Origin: an uncultured Pelagibacteraceae bacterium
GTDB taxonomy: Bacteria; Pseudomonadota; Alphaproteobacteria; Pelagibacterales; Pelagibacteraceae
DNA: 64,000 bases
NCBI GenBank assembly: GCA_902538495.1
Contig: CACBFJ010000002.1
Span: 1 to 64,000, forward strand
Direction: 5' to 3'
A program made the position numbers and the translations under genes. The notes under the pieces are model-generated. The model ran no database searches. It had not been told where the DNA came from and worked only from the letters and a program-made list of their open reading frames with translations. Of the stretch, positions 8,441 through 15,749 are shown in pieces (within the stretch, counting starts at the first letter, position 1; each line of letters starts with the position of its first letter).

Positions 8441-9054
8441 TTAAAGGATTAAAAATTTGTGGTGTATCTGATCCTAAAACATTAAATTTTATTTTAAACC
8501 ACCCCCACCCACCAAAATTTATAGGCTTTATTACTAATTATAAAAAAAGCAGAAGATTTATTGAATATGAAAAATTAAAAAAATTAATTAATGTCGAAAA
8601 AAAACAGGTCAACTTTACTTCTGTTCTAGTTAATCCAACTGACGAAATTTTAGAAAAAATAAAGCTTTTAAATTTTGATTATTATCAACTTTATGATGTA
8701 AGCCCTCAAAGAACTAAGGAAATTAAATTAAAGTATAAAATCAAAATAATTACTGCAATTACAATTTCTAATAAAAATGATGTAATTAGATATAAAGATT
8801 ACTTAAATATTTCAGATATAATTCTATTTGACTCAAAAGGTTATCATAAATCTGAAAGTTTTGATCATAATTTACTAGATGGAGTATCTAAAAAATTAAA
8901 TAAAATGATTGCAGGAAATATTCAAATAGATGATATTCCAAATTTCAAAGATAAAGACTATATAATTGATCTTAGCGGAGCATTAGAGGATGAGAATGGA
9001 AAAAAAGATATTAATAGAATTAATAAATTGTTAAGTTTATCCTCAAGGATATGA
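8437..9054 (+). CDS. trpF: Phosphoribosylanthranilate isomerase-like protein (diverged TrpF)
   Basis: Expected reaction: Amadori isomerisation of phosphoribosylanthranilate in tryptophan synthesis. The 205-aa TIM barrel starts KGLKICGV and keeps the catalytic Cys, and the general-acid Asp is in ILFDSKG. Arg corresponding to the substrate-carboxylate ligand is kept in KKSRRFI. Several hallmarks are lost: the PGGTG loop reads KGYHKSESFDH, QLHG reads QLYD, the LAGGL segment reads IAGNI, and SSGVE reads SGALE. ATGA overlaps join it to pyrF and trpB. Its position is the standard trpF slot, so orthology is likely; whether it still makes CdRP is uncertain. Confidence 0.8.
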   Translation: MIKGLKICGVSDPKTLNFILNHPHPPKFIGFITNYKKSRRFIEYEKLKKLINVEKKQVNFTSVLVNPTDEILEKIKLLNFDYYQLYDVSPQRTKEIKLKYKIKIITAITISNKNDVIRYKDYLNISDIILFDSKGYHKSESFDHNLLDGVSKKLNKMIAGNIQIDDIPNFKDKDYIIDLSGALEDENGKKDINRINKLLSLSSRI

Positions 9055-10286
9055 AATTAAGAAAAGGAATACAGGTAATTGATCAAGGAAATGAACTTGG
9101 TTTTTGGGGGGGTAAATTTGGAGGTAACTTTGTTCCTGAAACTTTGAAAAAACCTATTGAAGATTTAGAGATCCTGTTCAACAAACTAAAAAAAGATAAG
9201 AAATTTATTGCTGAAAGAGATAAATATTTTAAAAATTGGATAGGAGTTCCCACACGTTTCTTAAAATTGGAAAATTTAACAAAACATGTGGGAGGGGCTC
9301 AAATCTGGTCCAAGGTTGTATCAGATGCAAATGGTGGCGCACATAAAATCTATAACGCCACAGTTCATTGTTTGTTGGCAAAACGCTCTGGTAAAAAAAT
9401 TATATGTGGTGACACTGGTGCTGGATATGCAGGTAAAATGTTGAGTATGGCAGCAAAAAAATTCGGCCTAAAATGTAAAATTTTTATGGGAGCAAAAGAT
9501 ATTGAAAGACAACAACCAAATGTAAAAGCCATGAAAAAAAATGGTGCTGAAGTCATACCTGTTTATTCAGGAAGTCAAACCCTAGTTGATGCTGTTTCTG
9601 AGTGTATGCGTTTTTGGGTTGCTAATTGTGACACCACGGCTATGTGTGTTGGAAGTACTGTAGGTCCAGCTGTTTTTGTTCGTATCTGTGGATGGAGTAC
9701 AAGCCAAATATCAAGGGAATTAAAAGTCCAATTAATCGACGAATTTGGTTTTATTCCAAAAAAACTTAAACTTTATAATTGTGTTGGAGGTGGTAGTTCA
9801 AGTTTTGGTTTTTGGAATGAATTTATGGATTATGACAAAAAACAATGCGAATTTATCGGAGTTGAGGCTGGTGGGCCTGCAAAAAGTAAGAGGCATGCTG
9901 CACCTCTTACTTACGGTTCAAAAATTGGAATTCTACACGGGGCAGCACAATACGTTAATCAGAATTCAGACGGACAAATAGAAGAAACAGAGTCTATTTC
10001 AGCAGGACTTGACTATCCAGGAATTTCTCCTCTTCATTGTTTTCTTAAAGATACTAAAAGAGCAAGATATACAGCTGCCAGTGATGAGGAAGCATTAGAA
10101 GCTTATAAACTTGTGACAAAATATGAAAAATTAAAGCCATCTTTGGAACCAAGCCATGCATTTTCTGTTGCAATAAGAGAAGCAAAAAAAATGAGTAAGA
10201 ATACAATTGTTGTAGTTAATAGTTGTGGTGATGCTTATAAAGATAAAAAAATTTTAAGAAATAGACTTGGAAAAAAATATGCTTAA
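9051..10286 (+). CDS. trpB: Tryptophan synthase beta chain homologue with remodelled active site
   Basis: PLP enzyme of fold type II, 411 aa, in the trpB slot. The Schiff-base Lys is kept in GGAHK (Lys99), as are MGAKDIERQ, ISAGLDYPG, the Asp of LDYPG (D321) and the Glu in SLEPSHA (E366). Compared with Salmonella TrpB numbering, catalytic E109 is Asp121, Q114-H115 of TGAGQH are Tyr126-Ala127, interface K167 is Val179 (TLVDA), phosphate-loop N236 of GGGSN is Ser250, PLP-N1 ligand S377 is Cys392, and R379 is Asp394. RPTPLY reads VPTRFL, and GPHPYP is replaced by GPAVFV. The frame is complete and overlaps trpF and trpA. It is TrpB-derived beyond doubt; a changed reaction or substrate is possible. 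Confidence 0.85.
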   Translation: MKLRKGIQVIDQGNELGFWGGKFGGNFVPETLKKPIEDLEILFNKLKKDKKFIAERDKYFKNWIGVPTRFLKLENLTKHVGGAQIWSKVVSDANGGAHKIYNATVHCLLAKRSGKKIICGDTGAGYAGKMLSMAAKKFGLKCKIFMGAKDIERQQPNVKAMKKNGAEVIPVYSGSQTLVDAVSECMRFWVANCDTTAMCVGSTVGPAVFVRICGWSTSQISRELKVQLIDEFGFIPKKLKLYNCVGGGSSSFGFWNEFMDYDKKQCEFIGVEAGGPAKSKRHAAPLTYGSKIGILHGAAQYVNQNSDGQIEETESISAGLDYPGISPLHCFLKDTKRARYTAASDEEALEAYKLVTKYEKLKPSLEPSHAFSVAIREAKKMSKNTIVVVNSCGDAYKDKKILRNRLGKKYA

Positions 10287-11079
10287 CCCAATTGACCTTG
10301 CTTTTAAAAAAGCTAAAAATGAAAATAGACCAGCTCTTTTAACTTATACTGTGGCAGGTGATAGTACCAAAAACCAATCTCTAGTAATACTTAATGCTAT
10401 ATCAAAATATGCAGATATTTTAGAATTAGGAGTCCCACATAACACACCAGTTGCAGATGGAAGCCAAATACAAACTAGTGCATATAGAGCCATAAAAAAT
10501 GGAATTAAGATTGAAGATATTTTTTGGATAGTAAAAAAATATAAGAAAAATAAAAATTCAAAACCTATTATTTTAATGGGTTACTATAATATGATATTTC
10601 AATACGGAGAAAAAAAATTTTTAGACAAATGCAAAAAAGTGGGCGTCAATGGCTTAATAGTCGTTGATTTGCCTTGGCCAGAAAATAAATCTTTTATTAA
10701 AAAATGTAAAAAAAAATCAATTTATTTAATTCAACTTTTATCACCTACAACTTCAAAGGAAAGACTTAATAAAATAATTAGAGACTCTCATGCTATGAAC
10801 TATTTCATATCAATGCTATCTACTACGGGTGGTAAATTAAAAGTATCTGCTAAAAAGATTATGTCGAATTACTTTAAAATTAAAAAAATTAATCCAAAAA
10901 AAAATGTTGTAATAGGTTTTGGAATTACAGAAAAATCAATAAAATCCTTAAAAAAAGCCGATGGATTAGTAGTTGGAAGTGCAATTTGTAAGGAAATTTC
11001 TGTTTCAATTCAAAAAAGACAAAATCCTGTCACAAATGTTGCTAATTTAGTGAAAAAGCTTAAATATAAAATTTTATGA
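10279..11079 (+). CDS. trpA: Tryptophan synthase alpha chain homologue (altered channel loops)
   Basis: TIM-barrel subunit that cleaves indole-glycerol-phosphate to indole. The ATG at 10279 (266 aa) is preferred over the TTG at 10267. It gives an 8-nt overlap with trpB and puts residues exactly at Salmonella numbering: Glu49 and Asp60 are present, as are Thr183-Gly184 and the phosphate-binding GFGI and VVGSAI. Loop 2 reads VPHNTPVADG instead of VPFSDPLADG, so the interface Asp56 is Thr. Loop 6 reads SMLSTTGG instead of SRSGVTG, so Arg179 and Gly181 are lost. These changes pair with those in TrpB. The 3' end overlaps accD by 4 nt. Confidence 0.86.
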   Translation: MLNPIDLAFKKAKNENRPALLTYTVAGDSTKNQSLVILNAISKYADILELGVPHNTPVADGSQIQTSAYRAIKNGIKIEDIFWIVKKYKKNKNSKPIILMGYYNMIFQYGEKKFLDKCKKVGVNGLIVVDLPWPENKSFIKKCKKKSIYLIQLLSPTTSKERLNKIIRDSHAMNYFISMLSTTGGKLKVSAKKIMSNYFKIKKINPKKNVVIGFGITEKSIKSLKKADGLVVGSAICKEISVSIQKRQNPVTNVANLVKKLKYKIL

Positions 11080-12011
11080 ACTGGATTACTAAAATAATTA
11101 AGGCAGGAGAAAAGATTAAGTCAGCTCTTCACAAAAGAGCCACGAAAGAAGATATAGCAAATAGTGACTGGACATCGTGTTGTAAAGGCCCGATCTTAAA
11201 AAAAGATCTTGAAAAAAACTTGTGGGTTTGTCCTGAGCCTGAATGTAATAAACATCATAGAATTACCCCAAAACAAAGATTTGACATTCTTTTTGGTGAA
11301 AAGAATTATGAAATTTTCAAAACACCAATTCCTAAAGATGATCCACTCAACTGGACAGACTCAAAATCTTATAAAGATAGACTAAAGAGTGCTAGAAAAA
11401 AAACAGGTATGGATTGTGGAATGATGGTTGTCTGTGGATCAATTAACGATATTAAAATTACTGCTGTTGCATCTGACTTTGATTTTTTAGGAGCGTCAAT
11501 GGCAGCTGCTGAAGGTGAGGCTTTTTTATATGGTGTTCAATATGCAATTGAAAATAAAACTCCTTTTTTGTGTGTTAGTGCTGGTGGAGGAATGAGGATG
11601 ATGGAAAGTTTAATTTCTCTATCCCAAATGACAAGAACGACTTTAGCGATTAATGAATTAAAGAAAAACAATCTACCATACATTGTTTGTATTACTGATC
11701 CAACAGCGGGAGGCATTACTGCATCTTACGCTATGTTAGGTGATATTCATATAGCCGAACCAGGTGCTTTAATTGCATTTGCTGGCGCAAGAGTAATTCA
11801 GGGAACGGTTAAAGAAGAATTACCTGAAGGTTTTCAAAAAAGTGAATATGTTGAAAAAACTGGATTCGTAGACTTGATTGTTGATAGAAAAGATCTATCT
11901 GAAAAAATTGGAACTTTATTATCAATACTGTTAAAGAAAAATTCTGCTATAAATTTTGAAGAAAATGAAACTTCAGAAGATCCTCAATCGCTTACAAAAG
12001 CTGCATCCTAA
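11076..12011 (+). CDS. accD: Acetyl-CoA carboxylase carboxyltransferase subunit beta
   Basis: Transfers CO2 from biotin to acetyl-CoA in fatty acid synthesis, as a partner of AccA. It is 311 aa. An N-terminal zinc ribbon is followed by the crotonase-fold carboxyltransferase domain (DPLNWTDSKSYKDRL, SAGGGMRMMESL, PTAGGITASYAMLGD, AEPGALIAFAGARVI, LPEGFQKSEY). The ribbon spacing is odd: the first CxxC is an adjacent Cys35-Cys36 pair, and the second is C52-x4-C57. The gene begins inside the trpA stop (ATGA) and ends overlapping the folC start, which is the usual trpA-accD-folC order. Confidence 0.93.
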   Translation: MNWITKIIKAGEKIKSALHKRATKEDIANSDWTSCCKGPILKKDLEKNLWVCPEPECNKHHRITPKQRFDILFGEKNYEIFKTPIPKDDPLNWTDSKSYKDRLKSARKKTGMDCGMMVVCGSINDIKITAVASDFDFLGASMAAAEGEAFLYGVQYAIENKTPFLCVSAGGGMRMMESLISLSQMTRTTLAINELKKNNLPYIVCITDPTAGGITASYAMLGDIHIAEPGALIAFAGARVIQGTVKEELPEGFQKSEYVEKTGFVDLIVDRKDLSEKIGTLLSILLKKNSAINFEENETSEDPQSLTKAAS

Positions 12012-13233
12012 AGAGATCGATCTTAGCTTAGATAGAATAAAAAATCTTTGTGAAAAATTAGGAAATCCACAGGATGAAATAAAATGTATACAAGTATGCG
12101 GGACTAATGGAAAAGGTAGCACAATTTCTTTTTTAAGATCTATACTTAGAGAAGCGAATATTAAATGTAATGTATACACCTCTCCTCATGTAAAGAATAT
12201 TAATGAGAGATTTGTTTATAATGATGAAATGATCAGTGATAATGATCTATCAGATTTATTATCTAAAATTGAAGAAATAAACAATAATCAACCTTTAACA
12301 TATTTCGAAGCTCTCACAGCTGCATTTTTTTATGGGTGCAAAAAATATAAAAAAAATCTTGTGATTGCAGAATTTGGCCTATTTGGACGAGGAGATGCTG
12401 TAAATATTTTAAAAAAAAATCTTTGTAATATAGTTACCTCATGTAGTGAGGATCACTTAGACTGGTTACCAGAAAATGACAGAACTATTGAAAGAATAAT
12501 TTTTGAAAAAACCTCATCTTTACTAAATTCAAATATAGTAGTTGCAAAACAAAATTCTAATGAAATTGTAGAATGTATTAAAAAAAATATATTTGATAAT
12601 AACGCAAATAAATATTTTTTTAATGAAAATTACAATTTTGTTTTAAAGGAAAATAATTTCTTTTATTATGAGGATAAATATGGTGGTTTAAAAATTCCAA
12701 AACCTAATTTAAATGGACAATTTCAACTTGAAAATGCTGCTACAGCGATTGCATCATTGAGAATTTTAGAGGATATAAAAATTAAGGACCAACACATAAT
12801 AGATGGAGTTCAAAAAGCATCCAATATTGCCAGACTTGAGGAAATTAAATCTGGTAAACTTAAGGATTTAGTAAAAAATAATAGACTGATTCTTGACTCT
12901 TCACATAATCCTGATGGAGCAAAAGTTCTTAATGAATATCTTCAGACTTTAGATTGTAACAAACATATTATTATAGGTATGATGGCTAATAAAAATCATG
13001 AGGAATATATAAGTTATTTTAAAAATATTTCATCTTTAACGACAGTTGATATACCAAATCAACCTAATGCTTTAAGTGGAAAAGAATTAAAAGAAAAATT
13101 TAAGGATATACCTAATGTTATTTATAAGGAAAGTATTCAAAAAGCCATTCAATCAATAAAATTAAAAGAGAACGATTTGCTTTTAATTACTGGTTCATTG
13201 TATTTAAGTGGTGAATTTTTAAATATTAATTAA
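11965..13233 (+). CDS. folC: Folylpolyglutamate / dihydrofolate synthase
   Basis: Mur-ligase-family enzyme that adds glutamate to (dihydro)folate, 422 aa. N-terminus: LHPKEIDLSLDRIKNLCEKLGNP. ATP loop VCGTNGKGST (45-54), followed by YTSPHVKNINERF, EDHLDWL, FEKTSSL, LNGQFQLENAATA, DSSHNPDGA and ITGSLYLSGEF. The ATG at 11965 is chosen over the TTG at 11956 because it places the conserved LHPK motif near residue 13. It overlaps accD by 47 nt. The normally EVGLGGRLDATN segment reads EFGLFGRGDAVN. The stop overlaps the convergent trxA stop by 4 nt. Confidence 0.9.
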   Translation: MKLQKILNRLQKLHPKEIDLSLDRIKNLCEKLGNPQDEIKCIQVCGTNGKGSTISFLRSILREANIKCNVYTSPHVKNINERFVYNDEMISDNDLSDLLSKIEEINNNQPLTYFEALTAAFFYGCKKYKKNLVIAEFGLFGRGDAVNILKKNLCNIVTSCSEDHLDWLPENDRTIERIIFEKTSSLLNSNIVVAKQNSNEIVECIKKNIFDNNANKYFFNENYNFVLKENNFFYYEDKYGGLKIPKPNLNGQFQLENAATAIASLRILEDIKIKDQHIIDGVQKASNIARLEEIKSGKLKDLVKNNRLILDSSHNPDGAKVLNEYLQTLDCNKHIIIGMMANKNHEEYISYFKNISSLTTVDIPNQPNALSGKELKEKFKDIPNVIYKESIQKAIQSIKLKENDLLLITGSLYLSGEFLNIN

Positions 13234-13547
13234 ATATTTTTTTCCAAAAATTCTTTCATATTACTCTCTGGAACCCCACCAACTTTTCTGTCAACCTCAA
13301 CACCTTTTTTATAAATTATAACAGTTGGTACACCTCTTATTCCTGCAGCACTTCCTGTATTTATGCCTCCATCTTCAATATCAGCATAATAAAAACCAGC
13401 TTTATCCTTATACTCAACTGCCAACTTATCCATTATTGGTTTCAATGTCTTACAAGGACCGCACCAAGCTGCTGAAAATTGAATTACAGATATATCCTCA
13501 CTTTTAATTTTACTTTCAAAATCTTCATCTCTAAAATCTATAAGCAT
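13230..13547 (-). CDS. trxA: Thioredoxin
   Basis: Dithiol reductase of 105 aa with active site WCGPC (near residue 28) and the cis-Pro loop RGVPTVIIY. There is no signal peptide, so it is cytoplasmic. It is encoded on the minus strand and is convergent with folC, with a 4-nt 3' overlap. It lies downstream of the exonuclease I-like gene with a 34-nt gap, so it may have its own promoter. Placement next to folC is a recurrent alphaproteobacterial arrangement. Confidence 0.93.
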   Translation of the reverse strand: MLIDFRDEDFESKIKSEDISVIQFSAAWCGPCKTLKPIMDKLAVEYKDKAGFYYADIEDGGINTGSAAGIRGVPTVIIYKKGVEVDRKVGGVPESNMKEFLEKNI

Positions 13548-13581
13548 ATTAAGGGTTTATTAATAATAATAATAAAGTCAA

Positions 13582-15018
13582 CTATGTAAATTCATACTTC
13601 TTTTCAATTGACATTATAAATTGGTTAATTTCATCCAATTTTTTTAATTCAACCTCATCATCTCTATTTGATGCTTGATCTCTTAAATAATCAATTTCAG
13701 TATATGCCATATTAATTGTTTGCCATTTTTCTTTGTTTTTACTTAAAATTCTTCTAGCAATTTCACTTTTAATATTTTTGTATAAGTCAGGTGGTAAGAT
13801 TTGAGGTGCTTCTTGATAAATTATTTTTTGACCGAACCAACTACATCGCTTATCTTGAAACTTATCTAGAAGTCTCAACTTGTCCTCCCATGAGGAGCTG
13901 TGCCATGTTTTAAATAACGCAGTATCTTTATTTGGAATAAATTTTTCGTATAAAGTTTCCTCTGGTAATAGGTCTTCCTGAGTTTTAGTTTGTGCTTTTT
14001 CTTCCGCTGCTTCTCTGTGAATAATCTGAATATTTTTACAGAAATTTTCATTTTCTCTTACAAGTTTAGCTCTTTTTTGAATTGTTGCTAAATCTAAATC
14101 TGAATAAGGCTTTTGTTTTAAGGCATACTCTTTACTCATAACTACTGGAGCTTTATTTGTTTTTAGAACCCTAAGTGCTTTAGGACTAAATTTTTTCAAA
14201 ATATCTCTTAATTGGTTAACAGATAAATTCAAAAATGGTTCAGGATCTCTTCTTAAATCCCAAAGATATCCCCATGATGCATATGAAGGATGAAAACAAT
14301 GCTTTGGGTGTAAGGTACAAGTAAGGTACATCATATTTCTACCCTTAACATTTTCAAAGATTGAATATATACCGTCATTTGTAAGTAATGTCTCTACACT
14401 TGTCTTTGTTGAAGTTTTTAAAAAAGTATGCCAATTATTTTTATGTTTATCTCTTATAATCCTAAGGACTTTTAATGAAGTATATGCATCGTGAAAAGCC
14501 GTGTGTTGCCCAGATGTATCAAATCCTTGCATTCTGGCTAATGCTTCTAAGGCTAGACTTGGATTTCCAGCCTCGGTCAATTCTGTTTTCAAGGTTTCTG
14601 GGTTTAAAGTTTGTGCTGCCCTTGCTATATGTAAACCATCATGTTCTTGATTTGGTGAAGAGTGAGTAAGATAAGGATATCTGTTCCCTTTAAAGAAATT
14701 AAAATGAAACATTCTTCTATCAAAATTTAAGTTTGACCAGCCCATAAACATTGCTGGACTAGTTTTTGAAAAAAAATTTTCTACTGCACCTAAAAATTCA
14801 TAATGTGAATAATTGCCTTTAGTTAGTAAATCTATACTTGTTGAATTAACGAGTAATGCCTTTGCACTTGGCACTTCTCCCTCTGGCATTCTGCCTCTAA
14901 TATTAAGTTTTCCAATTTCTTTTAAATTTTTATCGACTACAACTGCTCCAACCTCAATTATAGAGCCCCAAATGGTACTGTTAGTTGTTTCAGTATCGTA
15001 GATTACAATTTTATCCAT
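13582..15018 (-). CDS. Exonuclease I-like DEDDh 3'-5' exonuclease
   Basis: 478-aa exonuclease resembling SbcB/ExoI, which degrades single-stranded DNA 3' to 5'. DEDDh residues are visible: YDTETT near the N-terminus (Asp and Glu), an Asp in NLNFDRRM, and HTAFHDAYTSL (His and Asp). The length matches ExoI (about 475 aa), and the C-terminal half (LNLSVNQLRDIL, RVLKTNKAPVV) resembles the ExoI SH3-like/C-terminal region. It is the third gene of a minus-strand cluster after rmuC and a PD-(D/E)XK nuclease, separated from the latter by 13 nt. A role in recombination or DNA degradation is inferred. Confidence 0.8.
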   Translation of the reverse strand: MDKIVIYDTETTNSTIWGSIIEVGAVVVDKNLKEIGKLNIRGRMPEGEVPSAKALLVNSTSIDLLTKGNYSHYEFLGAVENFFSKTSPAMFMGWSNLNFDRRMFHFNFFKGNRYPYLTHSSPNQEHDGLHIARAAQTLNPETLKTELTEAGNPSLALEALARMQGFDTSGQHTAFHDAYTSLKVLRIIRDKHKNNWHTFLKTSTKTSVETLLTNDGIYSIFENVKGRNMMYLTCTLHPKHCFHPSYASWGYLWDLRRDPEPFLNLSVNQLRDILKKFSPKALRVLKTNKAPVVMSKEYALKQKPYSDLDLATIQKRAKLVRENENFCKNIQIIHREAAEEKAQTKTQEDLLPEETLYEKFIPNKDTALFKTWHSSSWEDKLRLLDKFQDKRCSWFGQKIIYQEAPQILPPDLYKNIKSEIARRILSKNKEKWQTINMAYTEIDYLRDQASNRDDEVELKKLDEINQFIMSIEKKYEFT

Positions 15019-15031
15019 TTTTTAAATTAAT

Positions 15032-15712
15032 TTAATTTGAAAGTTCATGAAATTTTTTTAATCTTCCTAAAAACAAATTTTGGTAAGTAATTAATTCTGT
15101 TCCTTGAATTTTAAATTCTTGAAATAAATTGTCCACTGTACAAACAAGTATAACACAAGCATTTATATTTGAATTATAAACTACATTATGAGCTAATGAA
15201 TAGGCTGCGGTTTGTAGTAGCCAAGAATCTATATACTCTACTTTTTTTGGTTTATTGGATTGTTTAAAGTCAATTATGGTTTCCTTTCCCTCATATAGTC
15301 CAACACAGTCTGCGGTGCCTGCATACTTTTCAGGGTAATGCATAGTGCACTCAACTCCGTAGATTTCCTCTAACCTGTTTGTTAATCCTCTATCAATAAT
15401 TTCTTTTGCCATTTGTTTATGCTGTTCATTATCATCAAAAAAACTCAAATTTTCTCTTCCTAAAAGGTAAGACTCTAAATAACTATGCATTTGAGATCCT
15501 CTGCTACTGGCTGCTTTTGTAATAGCTTCAGCTTCTTTATAACCGGTTCTTTCTCGCCAATTTGCTAATGCCGCTTTATCTTCCTCAGATTTTGTTGCAT
15601 CAAGTATAGACGTTACACTTGGTAATTTTGCTTCTCCTAAGACATATCTTCTTATTCCGTCTTCGGTAGCCCTTGAACTTGATGGATAATTGTATTTTTT
15701 GTTCCAACGCAT
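15032..15712 (-). CDS. MGME1-like PD-(D/E)XK nuclease
   Basis: RecB-family PD-(D/E)XK nuclease, 226 aa from the ATG at 15712. Its organisation resembles the mitochondrial exonuclease MGME1 and related phage nucleases: KLPSVTSIL (residues 29-37), ANWRERTGYKEAEAITKAAS, RGSQMHSYLE with motif-I His76, GTADCVGLY with Asp135, and the catalytic IIDFKQS (Asp148, Lys150). An upstream TTG at 15790 would add 26 residues and overlap rmuC by 41 nt; the ATG fits the family N-terminus better. It lies between rmuC and the ExoI-like gene, so all three probably form one DNA-processing operon. Specificity (single-strand DNA, 5' or 3') is inferred from MGME1. Confidence 0.78.
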   Translation of the reverse strand: MRWNKKYNYPSSSRATEDGIRRYVLGEAKLPSVTSILDATKSEEDKAALANWRERTGYKEAEAITKAASSRGSQMHSYLESYLLGRENLSFFDDNEQHKQMAKEIIDRGLTNRLEEIYGVECTMHYPEKYAGTADCVGLYEGKETIIDFKQSNKPKKVEYIDSWLLQTAAYSLAHNVVYNSNINACVILVCTVDNLFQEFKIQGTELITYQNLFLGRLKKFHELSN

Positions 15713-15749
15713 GTGATTTCTTATAGTCGGTAATATGTGAAAAAAGAAA

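Noticed and set aside
9745-9981. 78-codon plus-strand ORF inside trpB
   Set aside because: It is an alternative-frame shadow of trpB with no independent signals; trpB itself has an unbroken frame, so it is not a frameshift marker.
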